The position numbers and the translations under genes were made by a program. A DNA stretch of 64,000 nt from Pelecanus crispus (lineage: Eukaryota; Chordata; Aves; Pelecaniformes; Pelecanidae): assembly GCF_030463565.1 (NCBI RefSeq), contig NC_134648.1:73796513-73860512 (forward strand), given 5' to 3'. The stretch's first letter is position 1. Every line of letters starts with the position of its first letter. Shown piece by piece: positions 51,401-63,400 of the stretch. A model generated the notes under the pieces. It had not been told where the DNA came from. It saw only the letters and a program-made list of their open reading frames with translations, and did not search any database.

Positions 51401-54400
51401 TGCTGCAGTTACAGAGAGGGCTTTCAGATCATGGGGTTGGCTAATGGTTATGTTCCTTTAAAGAAACTGTTTTTTGCTAAGACTGCCTTTATGCAATTTT
51501 GGTCAATGTTTTGGCACTTGAATAGTGCCAAGACATTCAAATGGGGACTGTTTATACACTACTGAAATTACTCCGGTGTTCGCATTCTATCTGTGACTTA
51601 CTATTCAGTGATTCACCACCAGCTCTGCAACACTGCTTGGCATTTCTGGGGACAGATGAGTTATGGTGTCAGTGCTTTATAATTTAGTGTACTGAACCAT
51701 CTTTAGCGTCCAAGTGCTACGTTATACCAAATCCAGCAACACTTCCTGCTTCAGATTGTTTTGAAGCATGTGGGATTTTAAAGGAGATTCAATTTTGCAC
51801 ACTAAGTTGAAGTTAGGCTAGGCTTTATTCTATTTTTCTTTCTTCACGTGCATCCTCTGTCATGTTCACTAGTAAATGAGCTGCCATGTTAGTGCTTATG
51901 GGCAGCTCTAGGAACCTAAAGATCATCTGTGGCATAGATGGAATAAATGCTTGCCTTAACACAGACGTGCGCGGTGCGCGTGATCACGCTCTTTTTAAAG
52001 GAGCATGGATGCACTTTGCTCTCTCAGGCCCAGCACAAGGCATCCAAAGATGTGTCCGTGGCTTTAATTTTTTCTTCTCCTTTGCAGTACTGGGGTGCAT
52101 TCTGATAAATACCTGACTTGGCTGCTCTCTGACTTGATTTTTTTAATTAGTTCCTCTGCTAAATACTTATACTTGGTTTTATTTTAATATTCTGAGAAGG
52201 AAAAGTGACAGCAAGAGACTTATGAGCAGAGTGGCTCAAGTACTATAGGGGTTTCCTAAGCCTAAGAGTTAATGGACTGTGCTGGGTCAATTCCTCTGAT
52301 CTTTGGATTGAGCACTTAGAGCAAAGCGTCCTTCCTCCTCAGCGTCCCCCTCGCCTCCCAACATCCCCCAACACACAAAAAAACTATCAGAGGGTTGGTG
52401 CGGAAAATACCCTGAACAGATTCAATATTGATATGTGAATCAAAAGAGAAGTTAACGACGAGCTAATGTAGGTGGAGGGGAGAAGAAAGGCCAGACCTAA
52501 AGTCTAACCTGAGGGCAAGGGAGCTGGGGAGGGGTCTGGAGCACAGGGCTGGTGGGGAGCGGCTGAGGGAGCTGGGGGTGTTCAGCCTGGAGAAGAGGAG
52601 GCTGAGGGGAGACCTCATCGCTCTCTACAGCTGCCTGACAGGAGGGGGCAGGGAGGGGGGGGGGGGGGGGTCGGTCTCTTCTCCCACGTAACAAGTGGTA
52701 GGATGAGAGGAAATGGGCTCAAGTTGTGCCAGGGGAGGTTTAGATTGGATATTAGGAAGAATTTCTTCATGGGAAGGGTGGTCAAGCGCTGGAACAGGCT
52801 GCCCAGGGAAGTGGTTGAGCTCCCATCCCTGGAGGTATTTAAAAGACGTGTAGATGTGGTGCTTAGGGACATGGTTTAGTGGTGGACTTGGCAGTGTGAG
52901 GTTTAGGGTTGGACTGGATGATCTTAAAGGTCTTTTCCAACCTAAATGATTCTGTGATTTCCCTAAACCAGTGGCACTGGCAGCCAGGAATGGCTGGGAC
53001 TGTCAGCAGTGGCACCATCAGTTTGCGAACAACGCTGCACCAGCACAGAGCTACTTGCCTGTGGAAAATATTTGACTGATGTGTACCAATAGTCCAAGTG
53101 ACAATTTCAGAGACAAAACTAGAGTCATTCTGTTGTATCTGTACTACCCGAAGGGCTTCCCAGGTTTATGATATTGTTGCTAGATACTTGACTGCACCTG
53201 ATCCTGATGTGGTTGTTCTTTGTCTAAGCCCCATGAACAGTCCGTGTGCTCTTGACTGAACAGCTTCTGTGTCAAGGCAAAATAACGTTTTCTTCCAAGT
53301 GGAGTGTCCTCGATATGCTAAGTTCCAAACAGCTTAGACCTACCCGGAGCCTGAAAACCGCAGGCTCTCCGCGGGACTCCTGCACTGCAGAGAAGCCACG
53401 TGCCAGTCCGGCTGGATGAACGGGGAAAGCTTATGCTCCCGCTTCCCAGGAGACGAGCACGCTGTCTCTAGACACTGACGTCTGTAACTAACGACCCCTT
53501 GGTTGACTTTTCTATGAAGTACGCTGTTCTCTGAAACTGGGGAAACCTGTCTCTCCCTACCAGTGTTTAAAGATGTAGTGAGCTTCTGAGGTACTTACAG
53601 AACCGTGATTGTACAGATATTATTTCTACCCGTTCTGGTTAAAAGTATTGCTCAGCTGTTGTTAACTCTACTTTTGTTTCAAACAGGATTTCCCTACCGT
53701 TTCATCAAAAGATTTATGTATGGGTTTTCCAAAAAGTGGAAGGAGTACGTCAAGGAGTTTCTTGAGGAAAGGAGGAGGTAATTTCTTTGGAGAATCTGTT
53801 TCATTGCAATGTTCTATCAAGTATTTATTGAGATTTTGGTTTTTAAGAATACAATACTAGAGGAGTGTAGAAGATTGTAGGTGCGCGCATGAAGACCGTG
53901 TTCCAGGCAAAAGCTGGTCACGGCTTTGGAAGGATACCCCTTCACCTTTCTTCGTTGTACTGCTTTGGTTCTGTTCCGCTTGTTTACGTAGCCTTAAGGA
54001 CAAGCAGAGGGCTTCGCTGAGGTCGTGGCTCGCACGGCGTCTTACGAGCACAGCTGCACTATGCTGTTGGGCTTTTGCCGAGATGAGGAGACTCCGAGAT
54101 CACAGAAGTTAATGCCTTGTTAAAGGACAACTTTTTCAGGTGTTTAGTATCTCTTTTCTTAGGAAAGAACAAAAACAAAATACTCGTGAGGACGAAAATG
54201 AAGAGAGCGACTCAGCGGTGCGTACGGATGCGTTGAATAATGCAGAAGGCTCAGCAAGAGATGTAAAGAAACCTGCAACCGTAAACACCACCTACGAAGT
54301 ATTACCGAAGAACGATGAAAACGCTTGTGAGTATTTAATAATCCCTCTCTTTGCAAAAAAGTTAGGGGTGTTTTGAGAGCTGTTTTCCCTGGCAAAAGAT

Positions 54401-57400
54401 AGCTAATGTCTGTATCTTGCTAATTAGGCTGTATGAAGAAGTAACACACTAGGTGGGTGAAGTTTTCTGTTTGTGTTCACTCAGGCCGCAATGGTCAGGA
54501 GCCTCGACTTGTTTCTTTATTTCTGGCTGGCTGAGGTGCAGCCGCTACGAGCGCTGAGGTGCTGTCCTGAGGGTCAGCCCTGGGAAGGAAGCGGGGTCTG
54601 GTTTGCTCTGTAGCAGCTGAAGGCAGCGTTTATTTGAGCTGTTTATTCTGACAGCAAACTTGACTTGATATTTTTCCAGTTGCTGTTTGGCATAACGTAC
54701 TCTCCTCTTAGTCTTTCTGGGACGCCCGTGGGCTTTAATACCTCTGTCCAGGCTCCGTCCTCGGGACCCCTCCCCTGCAGCGCCCACCCCCTTTTTTGGC
54801 TGGGTTAGTTTTAACTCCCGCCAAGCCCTTGAGCAGGTTTATGGTATGGCACCTTAATGGTTTTGCCACACTTGAGGCACAGAGCGTGATAACGATTGGG
54901 GGTGGGTGGAACGGTTGTGGAAACAATTCATTACCTTGGTTTGTTTCTAAAGGAAATGGTTGTAAAGCCGTAACCTATTGATCCACCTGATTTTTCTGTG
55001 CCTTGTAATGCAGTCCTAGCTTTGTTACAGACGCTAATACCTTTTGATTTTAACTTTGACTTCTTTTTAATATCTTGTCATAGGTTCCAATAGGGCTTTC
55101 GCCAGACTTCATTGTACTATTTAATACTGTAATCAGATTTTCTTGCTAACACTATAAAAGCTGTTTGGTTTTTTTTTTCCCTTCTCATTACAGTGAGGAA
55201 TTATTCAGTGTGACTTTTCTTTATCATTCTGCTTCCCTATATGACTTTTTACAGTATTCATAACCTACACAAAGTAAAAAGTTCACAACAGTAAATTTTA
55301 TAATTTGTGAGGATTATTACTTCCATCATGTTAAGGTATGCTTACCTAACCTGAACACTTCTAAAAGAACAATGTGACGTTGTAGTAAGTGTTCTATTTT
55401 CCATGTCATCAGTGCAAATGAGCTGGTTTAAATGCAGTATTGCTCCTACGCTTGTGAAGTCTGCAAAGCTGAATTTTCAATACAGTGTTTGGGACAAAAC
55501 TGTATTTCTTGGCTTTTCTTGTAGATACAACGCCGAAGCACAGTTCCATACTGAATGACTCCAACAGAGTTTACACTCGTAGCGGCCGTCTCGTTAAACC
55601 GCCGTTAAACTACTGGTGTGGGCAACGTGAATTTGTTGACCAGAAACTAAATGTTACTATAGAAGAAGGTGGAACAGATTATTTGAGCATGGTAAGATTC
55701 TTTTGCACATTGTTACTTAAATGTATCTAAAACGTAATGAACAAACTTTGCTGGGTATCTAACAGAAAGGGTCCAGCTCTTAAAAGTACCTGAAGAGGCA
55801 GGAAATCTTGAGGACATGATAAAAACATTTTGAAAGAAACAATCTGTATTACCAGAGAATTGTTGTTGTCTGTCAAATGGGGATAGTGGGGAATTACTTC
55901 TAGAAAAATAAGTGGGTTTTTTGAAAGATAAATCTGTCAAACAGGAAGCTGCACCCAGCTACTGGTCTGGGTCACAGAGGTTCCCAAGTAAGGCGTTTTC
56001 TGTCACGCTGAGTCCCTGCCGCACCGCAGTGTTTAATCACGCCAGGGTGCCAGTGCTGTGGGTGAGCTTTGTGCTAACCCCTGCTGCTCTCGGCCCTCCC
56101 CTTCCGGGCAGGGCTGGGTGTTCATTAGGCCCAGGTGTTTCCTCATCTCTCGTCTCCTGATCCGTCCGGGCCACCCCAGGTTTGACTGAGGTGTGCCGTT
56201 CTTATTTACGATGGCACTTCAAGCAACGGATGCTGTTGTGATAACAAGCGAAGGAAAGCGCCGTTCTTTGCGGTAGTTGCGAGCTTTCTTTTCTTTCTCC
56301 AAGATTAGTTGGCCTTATGGAACGGGGGCCGCGCTAGCACTTGTCATCAGCTGCGCCACTTGGAGGTGTACGTCCAACGTACCGCCAGCTCAAGCAGTTC
56401 TAGGTCTTAGGATTTTAACTTGTGTTTTAGAATATTTAAATTTAAAGGGCGTCTGGCTAAGTTGCTTTGGTTGCATGAATGTGTATAAACGCCTGTGTTC
56501 ATCAAATAGTATGTTGTAGGTACTGGTCAACGTAGGCGACTTTTAAATCTACCCATCCTGTAAACATTTGGCTTTTTCAGAGCTGGCGTCGGTAGGCTTG
56601 ATATGTAATCTCTTGCAGAAGCTTAGATTAAATTGTTTTATTTTGAAGATGTTTAGTAATGAAAAATCCCAAAGAAAGACCAGTTCCATCTCTAAGAAGA
56701 GTAAAAGAACGGAAGTAATGAAGGCAACAGAAGAAACAGCAAAAAGCCAAAGTAAAGGTAAAAAAAATAATTTTTTTTTTTTTTTTTTTTTTTTAAAGTT
56801 ATTGACTAGAATCAGTGGGATTGTGGGTTGGGTGCTGGAGCAGCATGGTGATGGCCTATTAATGCAAAGAAATGATCTAAATCTTTTAATGGTGGATTGC
56901 TGCTTCTGTGAAGAATTATCAGAGTAGCATTAATGCCCAGCTTCCTAGCTCTACAGCTCCGAATATAAACTACATTTGTAAATCACTTCTTTACGTAATG
57001 GGAACGTGCAGATTTCTTTCCGGAAATTGAAATGAAAATATTATGATTTTTTTTAAGTTTCTGCCCCTGTACTTTGGATCTCTCAACTCAGCTATCACAT
57101 GTGACTTGAGGGAGCCTGAAGAGAAGCGGAGATCACCAGTCCCGTGAACTGGTGGTCTGGCTTTGCTTTTTAGGCTGGATGAATTAAAATAAATGACATG
57201 CCTACATAGGCAAAAAAAGCGTATTAACAGTTTTAAAACCTTTTTTTTTTTAAATAAAATTTGGGACATAATAGAACCCTGAAAACAATACAGAGTATAA
57301 AGCAGATAACACTAGGTGCTGTTTTTACTCAGTGTGTTTGGTAAAGTTATGGACATCCCTTAACAGAAATGAGTTTATAGTTGTCTGTCAGGTAAATTTT

Positions 57401-60400
57401 TGGAAATAGCGGATAACCTGTGCTATGGGTCTCTTAAACGGGGAAGGGGCGGGCAGTCCAGAGCGTGACAAAGTGTTTCCTGGCATCACCAATTTCTCTC
57501 TTCAACGACATTTTGCTGCGCTTTGGAGGGCAGCAGTTTTTGCTTTTTGTATCCCAGCGTGACCATTCCACAGAGCATCTCCTTGTCCTAAGACCTCCAG
57601 TGCTCTCTTTGCGTGGGGAGAGGCTTCTGCAGAGCACGGGGAGCACAGTAATGATTTCCTTTACAATGTGTGATATTATATTGCCATCCTCTCTTTCAGG
57701 GGAAAAAAACGAAAAAGGAGCAAGTTCCAAAAGAGAAACCAACCCCCCTGGAAGCAAGGAGGCCAGGCGCTGCATTTCGGATGACGGTGAAAGCACTCAT
57801 GCAATCAATAGTACAAAAATTAAAACACGGCTTTCTGTTAAGCAGACTGCCTTAAATACTGAAGTACTAAACAAACATAACTACAACAGCACAACCCCAG
57901 GAATGACAAAGGAAAAGAGAGGAACAGAAAATGGAGAATTGACAATGTACCAGCAGGCTTACAAGTGCTCTTTAAGGTCAGCCAAACGCCTTCAAGGCAA
58001 GCATTTAAGAGAAGAATCGTCAAGCAAAGATGATGAGGAGGAATCCAGTGAAGATATCCCACTGTCTATCAAAAGGAAAAATCAACCTTTATTTAAAAAA
58101 GAGACTCAAAACTCTAAATCTGCCTCTAACTGTAAAAGCTCACAGGACGACGCAGACGCGGTGGTGCGTGAACAGCGGATGGCAAAACGCTCTGCCCCCG
58201 CCAACGCGCCGCTGAGGCAGAGTGCACCCGCGTCCGGGTCTGATTTACTGGAAGGAAAAACACCTTCTAGTGAGTCCAGTGCTTCCCATCTGCCCGATAC
58301 GGCAACGAGGACAAGAAGCAGAATCAACCCTCCGCGGTATCTGCTTGAATCTGACACTGAGACAGAAAGCAGTGACGAGGAATTTCAAGTAAAAGAAAAG
58401 AATTCAAAAGCACCTGATAAAAACCCGAACTGTAAAGTTTCTAATACTGCCAAGTCTTCAGCAGCAAAAGCGAGAGAACCTGGGAGGGAAAAGGTGCAGA
58501 AATCTCTAGAACTTTTTCCGAGGGCAACTGATGGTTGGTCTGAAAAGGAATTACAGAAGCTCTACAGGCAAGTGGTTGCCCGGTCTTCCCAGGGCAAAGA
58601 TTCCCTCGGACGTCGGGAGGCATAATATACCGAAGGGTTTGCATGGTCCGGATTTGGATTTTTCAGATTCAGTCTCCTTCCACATTATTTTAAAGGTTTC
58701 CTTTATGTTTTAATTCCCTCTTACAAAATACATTCTGTTAACAAATTAAATAGTGAAATGAAGGAGACAAATGAGTTAGAGTTATTTTTTTTAAAGTAAC
58801 TGTAGATGCACGAGCCTACAGCAGCCCCTACCGCTGTCGTCAGCGTAAAGCGAGAGGAACACAGATATTAGCCCAAATTTTGTGAATCTACTCCTCTGTT
58901 TTTCAAAAACAGATACTTAATCTTGTTAAAAGTGATAAATGTTCCTATGAGTAAAATTGAAAAACACAAGTAAGTAGATAATATGGTAAAAGCATTCATA
59001 TTTATGATTTAGACAGTAAATTAGGGGTAGCATATTGTCTCCCCCAATGGAGTAAAATGTTCAACATGACGTGCTTATGTATTTAAGTCTGGTAAAGGGG
59101 AGATCAGCTGCAAGAATGTTTAATTAATGCATTCTCCAATTATTTAAGCTACTGGGCAGTATTTAATATATACATTAAGTAATAAAATGACCGTGTTTGG
59201 TTTTGTTTCTTTTAGACTAGAAACCTGAACAGGTGTGAGCTCGTGTCTCGGGGGGTGGGGAGGACCTGCTTCAAGTAAGGAAGACATTCATCTTGTAACA
59301 GAGCCGTTGGCTGAAATTGTACAAATAAATTTTTGCATGTTTTAAAGCATCTGGACAAGAGACGAGATCCTCTACATCCAACGCGCAGCGTCCTTTCGAG
59401 GGAGAGCAGCTGCTCTCTGAGGGTTTTTACTCGGCTGCGTTGCGCGGGTTCTTCCGGGTGACGGAGGTTGTGGCTTTGTTCCCTTGGCAGGGCCATTGCT
59501 TCATTTCCGAAGCACAAGAACGGCTTCTGGGTGGAGGTAGCCATGGCGGTGGGGTCTCGCTCTGCTGAAGAATGCCAGCAGAAGTATGTAGAAGAACAAC
59601 AGGCCAAAGGTTCCAAAACGCATGCCAAGAAGACTGCCACCTCGGGAAAACCAGAGCAGAAAGGTACCGACGTCTTGGTTCTGGGTACACGGCTGTTGTT
59701 AAATCATTGTAAATTCAGTATTTACTATGTAATGGGAGATGCAGACATAAACACCCATGGGAGGCCGACAGCGAAAAAGGCCATCTTCTGTAGTTCAAGG
59801 GTTTGTTGCAGAGCTTGGAGGATGTCATAAATGACTGAAGTCACGAGAAGAGAAGGGATATTTGTAGAGTTTTCTAGTTTTTGGCACGATGGGAAGACTT
59901 AAACTGGCTTTGCCGCCTAAGGGAAAATAGCTATTTCTATTTTAAGAGGCTCTTGAAGCCCAGTAGATAGTGAGCTACTTGCAGAGCTGTCGATCCAAAA
60001 AGGGTAACGGGGCGCGCGTAGGCACTAAGGGCCGCGTGGCGCACGAACAGGGAAGGTGCGTTCTCTGGGGTCTGGCACTGAGGTGCCTGTTGCTGTTTTC
60101 TGTCCAGCTCCGCAGTCAGTAACTCCTGTGTACGGATAGCAAGTACGCCCTGAAGGGAAAGGCACAAGTTGCTCAGTCCAGGTATTTCACACAGAGGAGG
60201 TTACGACGGCTTAGTAAGTGCTGAGGTACGGAAAGCTGTTTGATAGCAACTCCTCTAGCTGGCGGAGACGTGCCGTCGCTCAGCCGTGGAGGCTGAGGCT
60301 GTAAGCGTTACGCAGCTGTGGGCACAGATGACTCCGGTGCTGTTTCTCGGTGGTTAAAGCTCTGCGTCAGTCTCCAGTTATTGAAAGCATTAAAATCATT

Positions 60401-63400
60401 TTTTCGGTCCAAATGAGGCGATGCAGGTTCCTCACCTTTACCGGCCTTCACACGGGAACGCTTGGCTCCGGTTCTGCAGCCTCCGTAACGGAGAGCGGCC
60501 CAGATGACCTCAGCAGGTTTCCCTGCCCTTAAAGTCAGTGAACTGCAATGTTGTTCGGACCTGGAAAAGCACCAGACTGAGGGTTCAAGTCTGTGCAGCA
60601 GAGCCGAGCACTCTGCGCCTCTTGACACGGTGATAAACCTCAGTGTCTTTTGTCTCTAAAATGCAGACGCATGGATAATTCTGTTAAAATAACGACGAAA
60701 TAGCTGATGGATGATTGACGCTCGCAATGGCTACGTAGGGCTCTAGAGTAAGCTTCCGATTAAGATGTAGTAGAGAAATTCTTTTTGAAAGCATAAATTG
60801 TATAAGAACTCAAAGGATCACAAAGAAGCTATAAGACATTTCCACAAAGGGGAGACTGAAGTGTATCACCAGCATTGATTGCAGTTAGCGAATTTTAAAA
60901 CCATGCTATGTAACTAATGTCTTGGAACAATTAATATTTTGATTCACATAGATAAGAAAGAGCCGGTTACGATAACTGCCAAAGTGGGAACCTTCAAAAG
61001 AAAGCAGCAGATGAGAGATTTCCTAGACCATTTGCCGAAGGACAACCACGACGATATTTTCACCGCGACGCCCTTTCAGAACAGAAGAGTAAAGGTAAAT
61101 CTGGGAAAACAGTGTACGTGTGCACGTGCTTCCCTGGTTGGTATTTCAGGGGCGCGTGACAAGTCTGCCGGTTCAGTTCCACCAATAAAACCTCGTGGAT
61201 TTGGGGGGAAAGGCTGGTTTCCTGGGATTTGTTATTGCAACACTTGGATTGCCGGCAGCGAGAACGCGCGGAACGCGGCTCCTGCAGCGGAGGGTTGCCT
61301 GAAGGGCTGCGGAGGGCCAGCCTGCGGCAGGGCCGTCCTCTCCGCCTCGCGCGGGAGGCCCCTCCGGCGCCACGAAGTGTCGCTTGCGCCGCGATGCCGC
61401 TGGCCTGGGGCCGACCGCCGGATCCTCGTGCTGTGGGGCGGGGTGCTCTCGAAAGTCATGCAGATACTTCACAGGGTTTTTTTTTTTTTCCTTTCTCTCC
61501 TCTCGACACATCTCGTGTGTGAAACCCCGCGCCTCTCCGGACTGCCTGGGGGGTTCCCGTTGGGAGTTCTGTCACCCTCTCGCCCTGGCCCTTGCTGTTC
61601 ACTCGCGCTCTGCCGTTCGTTGCCCTTGGGGCTGATGAGCTGCGCCGTCTCCCTGGCCAGGCTCGCTTTCGGCAACCAGCGCAGGAGGAGTGCCCTCCCT
61701 AAGACTCTGTTTTTAAAGAGAAAGCCACTCATTCATCAAAAAAATATTTTTTTTTTTTCCCCCCCGTAGAGAATTTTTGAAGTATATTTCATTATGCGTC
61801 TTTCTTTTTGCTGCTATCTGACCAAACTGGCTCTGCCTGGTAAAACTAGCGCCTCGGTTCCCGCGGCGACTCCAAACCGCACCTCTGCGTCTCTTGATAG
61901 GTTTGTTCTTTGGTGGGTTTTCATTGTAGCAACAGCGCAGGCCTTATTCTGGCGTGCATCCAGGAGTAGAGTAACGCCACGGCTCACTGGAAAGTCAAAA
62001 TTTAAGCAGTGGTAACTTCCTGCTTTCTATAAACTGCAGTGTGCTGTGGAGAAATCCCCACGACTAGTACGAGCGCATTGGCTGTGAAAGAATCGGTGCG
62101 TCCGTGTCCAAGACACCCTGTTTTTGCAGAGGGGTGCTCCAGGAGACTCCTCTTTTGGTAGGATGCAATTTCAGCCAGTGAGTCAAAAGGGTTCTCCTTT
62201 TCTTTTTTTTTTGTCCTTTTTTTTTGTTTTTCTTTCCCCACCCCGCAAAATTCATTTTGCCTAGCCTGGGCTGTGCAACAGAAGCTAGCTCCCTTCTGTC
62301 GTGTCTGGCGAGAGGTGCGCCTGCGGAGAGAAACTGTATTTGGGAGTCACGAGTGGATGCCCCTTCCATGAATGAGTCCAGCCCCTCCTTGAACTCGTGC
62401 AGAATCTTCACAGCTGCAATTTCTTGTGCTGAGCTCCAGAGCTGGACTGTTTGCTGTGTGAAGAAGCACAATCTTTTATTTGTTCTGAACTTGCATCTGC
62501 TGACGAGGTCCTCCTCTTCTCATGGGGAAGAGGCAGTGAACAATCGTCCTGGTCCCCGTTCACCCCTGACGCCAGTTATAGCTCTCCCCCACCCAGGACC
62601 TGCTCTGCTTTTGGCCTCTCTGTTGTGTTGCTCCTCCCTGAACCTTGCCAGTTCTCCTCTCCCTCCAGAATGGAAGGACCAGAAGTTCACTGAGCAATCC
62701 TGAAATCCTCCTCCTCAGTAGTAACGGTCAGCTTTGAGCTTGTAATTTCAATCAGAAATTATTTTTCGCATGTGTAGTAGCAGCCAAAAAAGGCCAGTAA
62801 AACGCTGGGCATCAACAGGAGGAGTGTTAAGAGCAAGACTGAGGCGTCCCTTGGCTGCTGCGTCGAGTCCGTGCATACCGGCGCTCCACGTGCTGTGCGC
62901 ATCGCTGGCTGCTGCGTCGCAGAGCGACAGCGTGGAGTCAAAAGCACAATGGAAGTGAGCACGGGAATGGAGTGACCGCCTCTTGAGGAGAGACCGGAGG
63001 GTCTGGGACGGCTCCCTGCGGGAAAGAGGGGCACAGCCGAGGCTCACGGGGTGGTGAAGAGGCCGTGTGCTGTTGCCACTCGGAGGCAGGCCTGCGAGAA
63101 GCCATTTCAGCAGACCTGTGTTCACTGATTCCTCTGATGTGGCTTTGTAGTTGCCAACGTTCTGGGGAAGCCATGATGATGATGACGATGACTTTGCGCT
63201 TACGGACAACCCGATCACACCCTCCTCGGCTGTCTTCCCTCTGGTGAAAACCCCTCAGTGTGAGCATATCAGCCCTGGTATGCTGGCACCCATCAACAGG
63301 TAGGAACTTGTACCGCTCTCCCTCTGCTAACCCCTTCCTTTCTCCTGTCTCCCGAGACTGGTTTTTGTCTTCTGAGGAAGATCCCTCTTGGAACTGGGAG

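Noticed and set aside
57465-57699. Upstream open extension of exon 10
   Set aside because: Strong CTCTCTTTCAG acceptor at 57699 fits the phase from exon 9; the extension has no homology and is intronic.
60939-61769. 276-codon ORF taken as one exon
   Set aside because: Only 60952-61094 matches MIS18BP1. A good GT donor follows at 61095, and exon 13 continues the conserved protein directly.
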